The notes beneath the pieces are model-generated. The model did no database searches. It was given only the letters and a program-made list of their open reading frames with translations, and had not been told where the DNA came from. Of a stretch of 64,000 bases of DNA, positions 9,980 to 19,022 are shown piece by piece. Position numbers and translations under genes: made by a program. The DNA comes from Citrobacter gillenii (GTDB taxonomy: Bacteria > Pseudomonadota > Gammaproteobacteria > Enterobacterales > Enterobacteriaceae). Location: the NCBI RefSeq assembly GCF_013337685.1, contig NZ_SUQN01000004.1, positions 186,001 through 250,000 of the forward strand. The letters are read 5' to 3'. Position 1 is the first letter of the stretch; every line of letters starts with the position of its first letter.

Positions 9980-10876
9980 ATGAAACCACAGGTTTACCAC
10001 GTCGATGCCTTTACTCCACACCCGTTTCGCGGCAATTCCGCAGGCGTTGTGCTGCATGCTGACGGACTGAGTGAGGCGCAGATGCAGCTGATTGCGCGTG
10101 AACTGCGTCATTCTGAAACCGCTTTTCTGCTCACCAGCGACGACAGTGACGTGCGTATTCGCTATTTCACGCCAACCGTCGAAGTACCTATCTGTGGGCA
10201 CGCCACCGTCGCCGCACACTATGTTCGCGCCAGCGTGCTTGGACTGGGCAATACGACCGTCTGGCAAACGTCGTTGGCCGGGCGTCACCGCGTTGATATT
10301 CATGCTGAAGATAACGGCTATCGCATCAGTCTGGAACAGGGTACGCCGACTTTTGAGCCGCCGCTGGAGGGACCCACGCGTGCAGCCATCATCGCCGCCC
10401 TGCATCTGACCGAAGACGATATACTGCCGGGACTGCCGCTCCAGATTGCCTCGACCGGGCATTCGAAAGTGATGATCCCGTTGAAACCAGAGGTCGACCT
10501 CGACGCCCTGTCCCCGGACCTGTCGGCATTAATCGCGATCAGCCAGCACATTGGCTGCAACGGCTTCTTCCCGTTTCAGATTCGACCATGGGAAAATGCC
10601 ACTGATGGTCGGATGTTTTCACCGGCGATTGGCATTGTGGAGGATCCGGTCACCGGCAATGCCAATGGTCCAATGGGCGCATGGCTGGTGCACCACAACC
10701 TAATGGCTCATGACGGAAAAATCTTGCATGTTCAGGGGCATCAAGGCCGTGCGCTGGGACGCGACGGCATTGTCGAGGTGACGGTGGCAATCCAGGACAA
10801 TCAGCCGCAAAAAGTGACGATTACCGGTGCGGCGGTGATCCTGTTTCATGCCGAATGGGCGATAGATTTTAATTGA
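9980..10876 (+). CDS. yddE: PhzF-family isomerase/epimerase-like protein YddE
   Basis: 298 residues, close to E. coli YddE throughout. It belongs to the phenazine-biosynthesis PhzF/diaminopimelate-epimerase fold, two similar alpha/beta halves. The conserved catalytic glutamate of the family is seen at residue 46 in RHSETAFL, and the second half holds the GIVEDPVTGNANGPMGAW block. The natural substrate of YddE is not known. The ATG at 9980 follows a GGGAGAA ribosome-binding site. REP elements lie on both sides. Confidence 0.93.
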   Translation: MKPQVYHVDAFTPHPFRGNSAGVVLHADGLSEAQMQLIARELRHSETAFLLTSDDSDVRIRYFTPTVEVPICGHATVAAHYVRASVLGLGNTTVWQTSLAGRHRVDIHAEDNGYRISLEQGTPTFEPPLEGPTRAAIIAALHLTEDDILPGLPLQIASTGHSKVMIPLKPEVDLDALSPDLSALIAISQHIGCNGFFPFQIRPWENATDGRMFSPAIGIVEDPVTGNANGPMGAWLVHHNLMAHDGKILHVQGHQGRALGRDGIVEVTVAIQDNQPQKVTITGAAVILFHAEWAIDFN

Positions 10877-10880
10877 GTCG

Positions 10881-10917
10881 GTAGGCCGGATAAGACGCAT
10901 CGCGTCGCTATCCGGCA
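10881..10917. repeat. REP palindromic repeat
   Basis: GTAGGCCGGATAAGACGCAT core. The arms GCCGGATA (10885-10892) and TATCCGGC (10909-10916) are perfectly complementary. It lies between the convergent genes yddE and nhoA. Confidence 0.88.
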
Positions 10918-10927
10918 AATCATCACC

Positions 10928-11773
10928 CTATTTACCCGCCTCCGGATGCGTATCAAACGCCGCCATCACCGTTGCCAGTTCCGCCTCGGTAAAGCCGTGT
11001 TTGGCATCATCAACTCCCAGACCAAAGCGGTCCTGTAACAGGGCATACAGGCTCGCGACGTCAGGTAAGTTAATCTGCTCTACCGCATGGCCCGCTTCAT
11101 AGTGCGTAAAATGGAAGTTGGTCAGGGTCAGCTTACCGCCGTCTGGCAGATGACGACACATCAGCAAGTGATGGCGAAAATGCGACTGTGGCCAATGCGC
11201 GGACCAGAAGTTACCTATCAGATGATCGCTCTGATGCTGAGTGACCAGATCGAAGTGGTACATCGATTGCCAGTGCTCATGATGACGGAACTGCAGGATC
11301 CAGTCCTCGTCTTCCCGAATCAGCCGATATTCACCGTGCGGTGTCTGCTGTTCAATGTCGGCCTGCAGACGAATCGGCGCGGTTAGCGTTTGTCCGCCAA
11401 AACCAACATCGGCAATCCACGCTTCACCTTGCAATTCGACCAGTAACAGTCGATGCGTGCGCGGCGGCAAGCTGGGCGGATTTGCCAGCACCACCCGCCC
11501 AAGTAAACTGCGCACGGTAAAGCCAATCTCCCGCAGCGCACGCTCAAATACCCCATTCTGCTCAAAGCAATAGCCGCCGCGACGCGCGCCCACCAGTTTC
11601 TCTTCCAGCGACTGCTCGTCGAGCTGCATTTCTCGCGGCAGCAGCACATCGAGATTTTCAAACGGAATCGCACCGTTGTGCAGTAAATGCAGCGCCTGCA
11701 AAGTGTCAATGTTGACGTTAGCCGTACCTGACCAGCCAATACGGGAAAAATAAGCGGTTAAAAAAGGCGTCAT
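10928..11773 (-). CDS. nhoA: Arylamine N-acetyltransferase NhoA
   Basis: 281 residues, the family length. It transfers acetyl from acetyl-CoA to arylamines and O-acetylates N-hydroxyarylamines in the cytoplasm. The catalytic triad is present: C69 in ARRGGYCFEQNG, H107 in PPRTHRLL and D122 in WIADVGFGG. A longer in-frame extension to 11866 exists, but the ATG at 11773 (MTPFLTAYFSRIGW) matches the known start. The gene is convergent with yddE and divergent from yddH. A second, unrelated NAT-family gene is at 44507-45373. Confidence 0.95.
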   Translation of the reverse strand: MTPFLTAYFSRIGWSGTANVNIDTLQALHLLHNGAIPFENLDVLLPREMQLDEQSLEEKLVGARRGGYCFEQNGVFERALREIGFTVRSLLGRVVLANPPSLPPRTHRLLLVELQGEAWIADVGFGGQTLTAPIRLQADIEQQTPHGEYRLIREDEDWILQFRHHEHWQSMYHFDLVTQHQSDHLIGNFWSAHWPQSHFRHHLLMCRHLPDGGKLTLTNFHFTHYEAGHAVEQINLPDVASLYALLQDRFGLGVDDAKHGFTEAELATVMAAFDTHPEAGK

Positions 11774-11930
11774 ACCGGATCCCTGTGCGTTGAATGTTGT
11801 ACTTATAACGCATTTTTCATTTTCCGCCGTCGATTTTGTGCGCTCCCGCCGTATGCCGGGCGACAAAATCGCTAATCCCGTTAATATCTATATTAATTGT
11901 GTGCACTATCCACTCAACTGAGGATCCACC

Positions 11931-12503
11931 ATGAGTCATTTCCGTCCGGTTGAATTACACCATGCCAGCCGACTGTTAAATCACGGTCCAACGGTCTTGA
12001 TAACCAGTCGTGATGAAAATACGCAGCGGCGAAATGTGATGGCGGCGGCGTGGTCCATGCCCGTTGAGTTTGACCCGCCGCGTATTGCCATTGTGGTGGA
12101 TAAGACCGCCTGGTCGCGTGAACTCATTGAACGTAGCGGCATGTTTGGCATTGTCATTCCCGGCGTGGCGGCAACTAACTGGACCTACGCGGTGGGCAGC
12201 GTTTCTGGTCGCGTGGAAGATAAATTTAACTGCTACGGCATTCCGGTAGTCAAAGGTCCGGTGCTGGGCTTACCGCTGATAGAGGCTAAATGCCTGGCGT
12301 GGATGGAGTGTCGCCTGCTGCCTGCAACAACTGCGCAAGAGAAATATGACACCCTGTTCGGTCAGGTTGTTTCCGCTGCAGCGGACGATCGCGTCTTTGT
12401 CGACGGACGCTGGCAGTTCGATGATGACAAACTCAACACCCTGCATCATCTCGGTGCGGGCACCTTTATCACCAGCGGAAAACGCATTACTGCAGGTGAG
12501 TGA
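11931..12503 (+). CDS. yddH: Flavin reductase-like domain protein YddH
   Basis: 190 residues of the FMN-binding split-barrel flavin reductase family, close to E. coli YddH. The family blocks NVMAAAWSMPVEFDPPRIAI (about residues 35-54) and FGIVIPGVAATNW (about 73-85) form the flavin-binding part. The physiological role is unknown. It has its own promoter region shared with nhoA and is followed by a strong intrinsic terminator at 12511, so it appears to be a single-gene unit. Confidence 0.92.
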   Translation: MSHFRPVELHHASRLLNHGPTVLITSRDENTQRRNVMAAAWSMPVEFDPPRIAIVVDKTAWSRELIERSGMFGIVIPGVAATNWTYAVGSVSGRVEDKFNCYGIPVVKGPVLGLPLIEAKCLAWMECRLLPATTAQEKYDTLFGQVVSAAADDRVFVDGRWQFDDDKLNTLHHLGAGTFITSGKRITAGE

Positions 12504-12510
12504 TCGGAAC

Positions 12511-12543
12511 GGATGACAGCCCCCCTGTCATCCACGTTTTTTT
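12511..12543 (+). terminator. Intrinsic terminator after yddH
   Basis: Stem GGATGACAG (12511-12519) and CTGTCATCC (12525-12533) with a short C-rich loop, then ACGTTTTTTT. Confidence 0.9.
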
Positions 12544-12711
12544 ATTCTACTTTTTCTTAAAACTTCCAAAAAAAACAATTGGATAAAACAGCCACCGTGA
12601 CCTTGCCGATTCATTCATGTGAATTATAGTTAAGTTTGCTCTAATTCAAATATTTAACCAAAACGCTATCCGTAGACACCGCACGTCCTGAAGTCTCTGA
12701 GAGGATTTACG

Positions 12712-14688
12712 ATGCAACTTAATAGAATCGCACAAAGTTTACTCCTGGCTGGGTTATTAACATCGTTTGCCGTCCCTGTTATGGCTGCTGAAGCGCCAAA
12801 AGACGCCACTGCCGCCACGCAACAGGCCAACAATGCGCTATACAATCAACTGCCCTTCTCTGATAACACCGACTTTACTGACGCCCATAAAGGCTTTATC
12901 GCCCCGATTCCTCAGGAGGTGATTAAAGGTGAGCAAGGTAACGTGGTCTGGAACCCGCAACAGTACGCCTTTATTAAAGAAGGTGATAAATCACCGGATT
13001 CGGTTAACCCAAGCCTGTGGCGACAGGCTCAGCTAATCAACATCAGCGGACTGTTTGAAGTAACGGATGGCGTCTACCAGATCCGTAACCTCGATTTGTC
13101 GAACATGACGATTATCGAAGGTAAAGAAGGCATCACCGTGGTTGATCCGCTGGTCTCTGCTGAAACAGCTAAAGTAGGGATGGATCTTTACTTTAAAAAC
13201 CGGGGTAACAAACCGGTTGTAGCGGTAATTTACACCCACAGCCACGTTGACCATTATGGCGGCGTACGCGGCGTTGTTGATGAAGCCGACGTGAAAGCGG
13301 GCAAGGTGAAGATTTATGCGCCAGCTGGCTTTATGGAAGCCGCGGTGGCGGAAAATATCATGGCCGGTAACGTCATGAGCCGTCGCGCCAGCTATATGTA
13401 CGGCAACCTGCTAAAACCGGACGCCAAAGGCCAGGTCGGCGCGGGACTCGGCACCACCACCTCTGCGGGCACGGTTACTCTGATTGCACCCACCAATATC
13501 ATTGAGAAAGATGGGCAAAAAGAAGTTATCGACGGTCTGACCTATGATTTCATGTTGGCACCAGGCTCTGAAGCCCCGTCGGAAATGCTGTGGTACATCG
13601 AAGAGAAAAAGCTGATTGAATCTGCCGAAGATGTCACCCATACCCTGCACAACACCTACTCGCTGCGCGGCGCTAAAATTCGCGAACCGCTGCCGTGGTC
13701 CAAATACATCAACGAAGCAATTGTGCGCTGGGGGGACAAAGCTGAAATCCTGATGGCACAGCACCACTGGCCAACCTGGGGTAACGACAAGGTCATGACA
13801 CTGCTGAAAAGCCAGCGTGACTTGTACCGTTACATCAACGATCAGACGTTACGTATGGCCAACGAAGGTCTGACCCGCGACGAGATCGCCGCGAACTTTA
13901 AACTGCCGGACTCGCTGGCACATACCTGGGCCAACCGGGGCTACTATGGCTCTGTTAGCCACGATGTGAAAGCCACCTACGTGCTGTATCTCGGCTGGTT
14001 TGACGGCAACCCGGCAACGCTTGATGAATTGCCACCGGAAGAAGCCGCGAAGAAATTCGTCGACTATATGGGCGGTGCCGATGCTATTTTGCAAAAAGCG
14101 AAAGCCGACTATGACCAGGGTAACTACCGCTGGGTGGCGCAGGTCGTGAGCAAAGTGGTGTTTGCCGATCCGAACAACCAGGCCGCGCGTAATCTGGAAG
14201 CCGATGCGCTGGAACAATTAGGCTACCAGGCTGAATCCGGACCGTGGCGTAACTTCTACCTCACCGGCGCACAAGAGTTGCGTAACGGCGTGATCAAAGG
14301 GCCAACCCCGAATACCGCCAGCCCGGATACCGTCCGCGCGATGACGCCAGAAATGTTCTTTGACTATCTGGCCGTGCATATTAACGGGCAGAAAGCGGGC
14401 GACGCGAAATCGGTATTCAACATCGACCTCGGTAGCGACGGCGGTAAATACAAGCTGGAGCTGGAAAACGGCGTGCTAAACCACACCGCCAATTCTGAAG
14501 CCAAAGACGCAGACGCAACTATCACGCTCAACCGTGACACGTTGAACAAAATCATCCTTAAGGAAGTGACGCTGAAACAGGCTGAACAGAGTGGCGATGT
14601 GAAGGTGACCGGCGACGGCGCTAAACTTGATTCTATGCTGGGCTACATGGATAAATTCGAGTTCTGGTTCAATATCGTTACCCCTTAA
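12712..14688 (+). CDS. Secreted alkyl sulfatase (SdsA1/YjcS-type metallo-beta-lactamase fold)
   Basis: 658 residues. It begins with a signal peptide ending in PVMAAEAP near residue 26, so it acts in the periplasm. The metallo-beta-lactamase domain carries the zinc motif THSHVDHYGG (H176, H178, D180, H181). Further ligand candidates are in ESAEDVTHTLHN and AQHHWPTWGN. The middle is the dimerisation domain, and the end (from FFDYLAVHINGQKAG) is an SCP2-like lipid-binding domain; this order defines the class III alkyl sulfatases that hydrolyse SDS-like esters to alcohol and sulfate. It resembles E. coli YjcS but is clearly divergent from it. E. coli has no gene at this position between yddH and pptA. 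Confidence 0.9.
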   Translation: MQLNRIAQSLLLAGLLTSFAVPVMAAEAPKDATAATQQANNALYNQLPFSDNTDFTDAHKGFIAPIPQEVIKGEQGNVVWNPQQYAFIKEGDKSPDSVNPSLWRQAQLINISGLFEVTDGVYQIRNLDLSNMTIIEGKEGITVVDPLVSAETAKVGMDLYFKNRGNKPVVAVIYTHSHVDHYGGVRGVVDEADVKAGKVKIYAPAGFMEAAVAENIMAGNVMSRRASYMYGNLLKPDAKGQVGAGLGTTTSAGTVTLIAPTNIIEKDGQKEVIDGLTYDFMLAPGSEAPSEMLWYIEEKKLIESAEDVTHTLHNTYSLRGAKIREPLPWSKYINEAIVRWGDKAEILMAQHHWPTWGNDKVMTLLKSQRDLYRYINDQTLRMANEGLTRDEIAANFKLPDSLAHTWANRGYYGSVSHDVKATYVLYLGWFDGNPATLDELPPEEAAKKFVDYMGGADAILQKAKADYDQGNYRWVAQVVSKVVFADPNNQAARNLEADALEQLGYQAESGPWRNFYLTGAQELRNGVIKGPTPNTASPDTVRAMTPEMFFDYLAVHINGQKAGDAKSVFNIDLGSDGGKYKLELENGVLNHTANSEAKDADATITLNRDTLNKIILKEVTLKQAEQSGDVKVTGDGAKLDSMLGYMDKFEFWFNIVTP

Positions 14689-14700
14689 ACATAACGTACA

Positions 14701-14724
14701 ACGGGCGGATTATCCGCCCGTTTT
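14701..14724 (+). terminator. Terminator between the convergent alkyl sulfatase and pptA genes
   Basis: Inverted repeat ACGGGCGGAT/ATCCGCCCG followed by TTTT; it lies just beyond both converging stop codons. Confidence 0.85.
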
Positions 14725-14727
14725 CTC

Positions 14728-14955
14728 TCACATACTGTAACCCGGTTTTTTAATCAGCGTATCCATGTGCGGTGCGATTTCCCTATCCCACACCTGCTGC
14801 CAGGCTTTGGGGTCAACCTCATTGAGCGCGACGCTCACCGAGCTGTCTTTACTTTGCAGATGGCGAACGATCACCTCGGTAATCTCCGCCGCCAGCGCGG
14901 ATTTTTGTTCGTCATTCAAATCGCGGGGAAAACATTTAATATCAACGTGCGGCAT
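14728..14955 (-). CDS. pptA: 4-oxalocrotonate tautomerase-like protein PptA
   Basis: 75 residues, starting [15 protein letters not shown]. Pro1 after methionine removal is the catalytic base of the tautomerase superfamily. It closely resembles E. coli PptA (YdcE), which tautomerises phenylpyruvate-like keto acids in vitro. An in-frame extension reaches 15084, but the start at 14955 gives the essential N-terminal proline and has AAGGAAC just upstream. The stop is next to a terminator shared with the convergent sulfatase gene. Confidence 0.93.
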   Translation of the reverse strand: MPHVDIKCFPRDLNDEQKSALAAEITEVIVRHLQSKDSSVSVALNEVDPKAWQQVWDREIAPHMDTLIKKPGYSM

Positions 14956-14977
14956 AGCAGGTTCCTTATTATTGTCT

Positions 14978-15982
14978 TTACGCGGACTCGCGTACGATAA
15001 GATGAAATCCGACATCGATAATATCGTCTTCACGAGGAATGTGCTCAATTCTGTCGGCGAGCAGCGAGGCGGCACGCTGTCCAATGGCGCGGCGGTCTAC
15101 GCTGACGGTGGTAATTGCCGGGCGATTGCTAGCGGCAAAATCAAGATCGCCAAAGCCCACCACAGCTAAATCGTGTGGTACCGCCAAACCACGGCTTTCC
15201 GCCTCCATAATTGCCCCCTGCGCGAGGGTATCCGAGCTACAGACAATCACATCAAATTCGCTGTCGGCAAAAAGCTGCGTCAAGCCACTGCGTCCCAACG
15301 CCAGCGAAGCCGGAAGCGGCACATCCACCTGCGGCACCGTGGTAATGCCATGGCGACTCAACACATCACAGAGTCCGTGTTTACGCTGACCGGCGCGGCG
15401 ATCGGCGGTCCATAACAGGCCCGGGCGACGATAACCTTTTGCAAGGAGATAGTCAGCCACCGCCTGCCCAACTTTTTCGTGCGAGAACCCCACCAGCATA
15501 TCGATGGGGGTTGGCGTCAAATCCCAGATTTCCACCACCGGAATGGCGGCGTTGAGGATCACTTTTTTCAGCTCAACGGTGTGGTGGATACCCGTGAGCA
15601 CCACGCCGTCCGGTCGACGAGAAAGCAGCGTCGCTACCAGCTCGGCTTCGGTTTGCTGCGTATACCCAGCCACGCACAGCAAGATGTGATACCCACGATC
15701 AGCCAGTTCGTCGCTCAGCGACTGAATGGTATCGACAAACATATTGTTGTTAATTTGTGGGACCACTACCGCAATCAGTTTGCTGCGACGTGAGGCCAAC
15801 CCCCCCGCCAGTGCGTTGGGAATATATCCGGTGGCGCGAACGGCCTGCATCACCTTTTCTACTGTTTTCGGGCGCACCATTTGCGGGGTATTCAGCGCCC
15901 TGCTTACGGTCATTGGCGATAATCCCGCGGTGCGGGCAACATCTTCCAGCGTTGGTGCGCGGGGAGGTCTGGAATTTTTCAC
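14978..15982 (-). CDS. LacI-family repressor of the talarate/galactarate genes
   Basis: 334 residues. The helix-turn-helix and hinge region run from [20 protein letters not shown] (about residues 11-30). The rest is a periplasmic-binding-protein-like effector domain, with [20 protein letters not shown] near the end as in the GntR/IdnR branch. It is divergent from the dehydratase gene. Three 16-bp sites of the form ATGWTNGCGCNATCAT, with the CG centre typical of LacI-family operators, lie between them, so repression released by an aldarate or its catabolite is the simple reading. The effector itself cannot be read from sequence. Confidence 0.88.
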   Translation of the reverse strand: MKNSRPPRAPTLEDVARTAGLSPMTVSRALNTPQMVRPKTVEKVMQAVRATGYIPNALAGGLASRRSKLIAVVVPQINNNMFVDTIQSLSDELADRGYHILLCVAGYTQQTEAELVATLLSRRPDGVVLTGIHHTVELKKVILNAAIPVVEIWDLTPTPIDMLVGFSHEKVGQAVADYLLAKGYRRPGLLWTADRRAGQRKHGLCDVLSRHGITTVPQVDVPLPASLALGRSGLTQLFADSEFDVIVCSSDTLAQGAIMEAESRGLAVPHDLAVVGFGDLDFAASNRPAITTVSVDRRAIGQRAASLLADRIEHIPREDDIIDVGFHLIVRESA

Positions 15983-16107
15983 GGTTGATGCCTTTGTAAA
16001 AATCGCCGATGGATTTGTGCATTATTCATCATGATTTCAGCCATTGCCAGCATCCCTGGTGCATAACGCTGAGAAAACAGCAGCTTAGTGAAATAACACC
16101 TTGTAAA

Positions 16108-16123
16108 ATGTTAGCGCCATCAT
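16108..16123. promoter_or_regulatory. LacI-family operator O1 (candidate)
   Basis: ATGTTAGCGCCATCAT, an imperfect palindrome with a central CG. It lies 125 bp upstream of the LacI gene start and shares the consensus of the sites at 16240 and 16261. Confidence 0.7.
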
Positions 16124-16239
16124 AATGATTTGTGCATTTTCACACAATGCATTGGAATGTGATGCTGTTTATAAAAACAGCCCCTGTTATCTCCGCATTT
16201 GTGATCGATTGTTCAAATCAGAAGCAATTTACTGGCGTA

Positions 16240-16255
16240 ATGATTGCGCCATCAT
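16240..16255. promoter_or_regulatory. LacI-family operator O2 (candidate)
   Basis: ATGATTGCGCCATCAT, nearly a perfect palindrome (one mismatched pair). It lies 46 bp upstream of the dehydratase start codon. Confidence 0.75.
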
Positions 16256-16260
16256 TAGAA

Positions 16261-16276
16261 ATGTTAGCGCAATCAT
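16261..16276. promoter_or_regulatory. LacI-family operator O3 (candidate)
   Basis: ATGTTAGCGCAATCAT. Its centre is 21 bp, two helical turns, from O2. It lies directly upstream of the CCAGGAGAG ribosome-binding site of the dehydratase, so it could block transcription there. Confidence 0.75.
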
Positions 16277-16301
16277 TTTGTAACCACCAGGAGAGAACAA
16301 G

Positions 16302-17498
16302 ATGTCACTAAGTGCGAATTCCGATGCCGTAACTTATGCCAAAACGGCCAACGCAAAAACAGCGGCTGAAACAGGCGACCGTATTGAGTGGGTAAAACTG
16401 TCTCTGGCCTTTCTGCCGCTGGCAACGCCAGTCAGCGATGCTAAAGTGCTCACCGGTCGCCAGAAACCGTTAACTGAAGTCGCCATTATCATCGCTGAGA
16501 TCCGTAGCCGTGACGGATTTGAAGGGGTGGGATTTAGCTACTCGAAGCGCGCAGGCGGTCAGGGTATTTATGCGCATGCCAAAGAGATCGCCGATAATCT
16601 GCTTGGCGAAGATCCGAACGATATAGACAAGATCTACACCAAATTGCTGTGGGCCGGCGCTTCCGTTGGCCGCAGTGGGATGGCGGTCCAGGCCATCTCC
16701 CCTCTCGACATCGCCCTGTGGGATATGAAGGCCAAGCGCGCGGGCCTGCCGCTGGCAAAACTGCTGGGCGCACATCGCGACTCCGTTCAGTGCTATAACA
16801 CCTCCGGAGGATTCCTGCATACGCCGCTGGATCAGGTGCTGAAAAACGTGGTTATCTCCCGCGAAAACGGCATTGGCGGCATCAAACTGAAAGTCGGTCA
16901 GCCAAACTGCGCCGAAGATATTCGTCGCTTAACCGCGGTGCGTGAAGCGCTGGGCGATGACTTCCCGCTGATGGTTGACGCCAATCAGCAGTGGGATCGG
17001 GAAACCGCCATTCGCATGGGACGCAAAATGGAACAGTTCAATCTGATCTGGATTGAAGAGCCGCTGGATGCCTATGACATTGAAGGCCACGCTCAACTGG
17101 CTGCTGCGCTTGATACACCGATTGCCACTGGCGAAATGCTGACCAGTTTCCGCGAGCACGAGCAGTTGATCCTCGGCAACGCCAGTGATTTTGTGCAGCC
17201 CGACGCCCCACGCGTGGGCGGTATTTCTCCATTCCTTAAAATTATGGACCTGGCGGCAAAACACGGGCGCAAGCTGGCTCCACACTTTGCCATGGAAGTG
17301 CACCTGCATCTGTCCGCCGCTTACCCACTTGAACCGTGGCTGGAGCATTTTGAATGGCTGAACCCGTTATTCAATGAACAACTGGAACTGCGCGATGGTC
17401 GGATGTGGGTTTCAGATCGCCATGGTCTGGGATTCAGTATTAGCGAACAGGCACGCCGCTGGACGCAGTTAAGCTGTGAATTTGGCAAGCGCCCTTAA
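16302..17498 (+). CDS. L-talarate/galactarate dehydratase (enolase superfamily)
   Basis: 398 residues and almost identical to the characterised Salmonella L-talarate/galactarate dehydratase. It removes water from these aldarates to give 5-keto-4-deoxyglucarate. The mandelate-racemase subgroup residues are in place: K195 and K197 in KLKVG, metal ligands D226 (VDANQQ), E252 (WIEEPLD) and E278 (ATGEM), and H328 in APHFAMEVH. ATG 16302 follows CCAGGAGAGAACAAG. It is followed by an MFS carrier and divergent from a LacI regulator. Enzymes for the next steps (aldolase, tartronate semialdehyde reductase) are not in the window. Confidence 0.95.
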   Translation: MSLSANSDAVTYAKTANAKTAAETGDRIEWVKLSLAFLPLATPVSDAKVLTGRQKPLTEVAIIIAEIRSRDGFEGVGFSYSKRAGGQGIYAHAKEIADNLLGEDPNDIDKIYTKLLWAGASVGRSGMAVQAISPLDIALWDMKAKRAGLPLAKLLGAHRDSVQCYNTSGGFLHTPLDQVLKNVVISRENGIGGIKLKVGQPNCAEDIRRLTAVREALGDDFPLMVDANQQWDRETAIRMGRKMEQFNLIWIEEPLDAYDIEGHAQLAAALDTPIATGEMLTSFREHEQLILGNASDFVQPDAPRVGGISPFLKIMDLAAKHGRKLAPHFAMEVHLHLSAAYPLEPWLEHFEWLNPLFNEQLELRDGRMWVSDRHGLGFSISEQARRWTQLSCEFGKRP

Positions 17499-17505
17499 CG
17501 TATCT

Positions 17506-17529
17506 GGCGGGGAATAATACCCGCCCTCT
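17506..17529 (+). terminator. Weak hairpin between dehydratase and transporter genes
   Basis: GGCGGG (17506-17511) pairs with CCCGCC (17520-17525), followed by CTCTTT. The short T-rich tail suggests partial termination, which would give more dehydratase than transporter mRNA. Confidence 0.45.
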
Positions 17530-17572
17530 TTCCCTACAGAAACGCTCTCAAACCTAATAACAGGAGTGGGTG

Positions 17573-18883
17573 ATGAACACAATAATAAAGCGCACTAAAG
17601 TGCGTTACAGTATTTTGATATTTCTGTTTCTGGCCACCGTATTTAATTATGCCGATCGTGCAACGTTATCCGTTGTCGCACCGATTATGAGTAAAGAGTT
17701 GGGTTTTGACCCTGAAGCAATGGGGCTGGCCTTTTCTGCATTTGGTATTTCATACGTCATTATGCAATTGCCAGGCGGCTGGTTACTGGACCGTTACGGC
17801 TCTCGCCTGGTGTACGGCTGCGCGCTGATCGGCTGGTCGCTGGTGACCATGTTTCAGGGCACCATTTATCTGTATGCCAGTCCGCTGATCGTATTGATTA
17901 TCTTACGTCTGATGATGGGCGCTATCGAAGCCCCCGCCTTCCCCGCCAACAGTCGCCTGAGTGTACAGTGGTTTCCTAATAACGAGCGCGGGTTTGTCAC
18001 CTCAGTTTATCAGGCAGCGCAATATATCTCGCTAGGCATTATTACGCCGCTGATGACCATCATATTGCATAATTTGAGCTGGCATTTTGTCTTTTATTAT
18101 ATCGGGGCAATTGGCGTTATTCTGGGTATATTCTGGCTGGTTAAGATCAGAGATCCGATGCATCACCCGAAAGTGAACCAGCAGGAACTTGATTACATTC
18201 GTAATAGCGGTGGCGAACCATCGTTGGGAAATAAGAAAGAACCACAAAAAATCACCTTTGCGCAGATTAAAAGCGTTTGCGTCAATAGGATGATGATCGG
18301 GGTTTATATCGGGCAGTTCTGTGTCACATCCATTACCTGGTTCTTCCTGACCTGGTTTCCGACTTATCTGTACCAGGCTAAGGGAATGTCGATTCTCAAG
18401 GTCGGGTTTGTCGCCAGTATTCCTGCGATTGCCGGTTTTATCGGTGGATTGTTAGGTGGCGTATTCTCTGACTGGTTATTGAAACGCGGCTACAGCCTGA
18501 CGGTTGCCCGTAAGCTGCCGGTCATCTGCGGGATGCTGCTTTCCTGCGTGATTGTTATCGCCAACTACACCTCTTCAGAATTTGTGGTGATTGCCGCCAT
18601 GAGCCTGGCATTTTTCGCCAAAGGTTTTGGCAATCTGGGCTGGTGCGTACTCAGCGATACCTCACCAAAAGAAGTGTTGGGCATTGCCGGAGGTGTGTTC
18701 AATATGTGCGGCAACATGGCCAGTATCATCACCCCACTGGTTATCGGCGTCATCCTTGCCAATACCCAGTCGTTTGATTACGCCATTTTATACGTCGGCT
18801 CGATGGGGCTGATTGGGCTGTGTTCGTATCTGTTTGTCGTCGGACCGTTGGATCGGATTACCCTGACGCCGTCCGTCGCGTGA
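17573..18883 (+). CDS. MFS aldarate/hexuronate transporter (GudP/GarP-like, ACS family)
   Basis: 436 residues with twelve hydrophobic helices and the family block FNYADRATLSVVAPIMSKEL near residue 24, followed by PGGWLLDRYGSR in the loop 2-3 position. This is the anion:cation symporter branch (GarP, GudP, ExuT). A GTG three bases upstream is also in frame, but ATG 17573 has better spacing (6 nt) from AGGAG at 17562. Its place after the talarate/galactarate dehydratase says it probably imports those aldarates. Substrate is inferred from context only. Confidence 0.88.
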   Translation: MNTIIKRTKVRYSILIFLFLATVFNYADRATLSVVAPIMSKELGFDPEAMGLAFSAFGISYVIMQLPGGWLLDRYGSRLVYGCALIGWSLVTMFQGTIYLYASPLIVLIILRLMMGAIEAPAFPANSRLSVQWFPNNERGFVTSVYQAAQYISLGIITPLMTIILHNLSWHFVFYYIGAIGVILGIFWLVKIRDPMHHPKVNQQELDYIRNSGGEPSLGNKKEPQKITFAQIKSVCVNRMMIGVYIGQFCVTSITWFFLTWFPTYLYQAKGMSILKVGFVASIPAIAGFIGGLLGGVFSDWLLKRGYSLTVARKLPVICGMLLSCVIVIANYTSSEFVVIAAMSLAFFAKGFGNLGWCVLSDTSPKEVLGIAGGVFNMCGNMASIITPLVIGVILANTQSFDYAILYVGSMGLIGLCSYLFVVGPLDRITLTPSVA

Positions 18884-18908
18884 TTTAACCGTATGGCGAT
18901 ATTTCGCC

Positions 18909-18950
18909 CGCTGTTCCGGGACTTGCACTCCTGCGGAACAGCGTTTTTTT
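18909..18950 (+). terminator. Intrinsic terminator after the aldarate transporter
   Basis: A 10-bp stem CGCTGTTCCG (18909-18918) and CGGAACAGCG (18934-18943), followed by seven T. Confidence 0.92.
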
Positions 18951-19022
18951 ACGGCTAGGATTTGCTCAGCGCTCGCTGCATCGAGGTTAGCCATTTTCCC
19001 GCGGCACATAGCGCGCCCCGGT

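Noticed and set aside
11774-11866. A 31-residue N-terminal extension of nhoA
   Set aside because: The extension has no similarity to NAT proteins and covers the shared nhoA-yddH promoter region; the internal ATG gives the known length.
16135-16160. TTGTG-CATTTT-CACACAA as a CRP site
   Set aside because: The half-site spacing is two bases too short for the TGTGA-N6-TCACA consensus.
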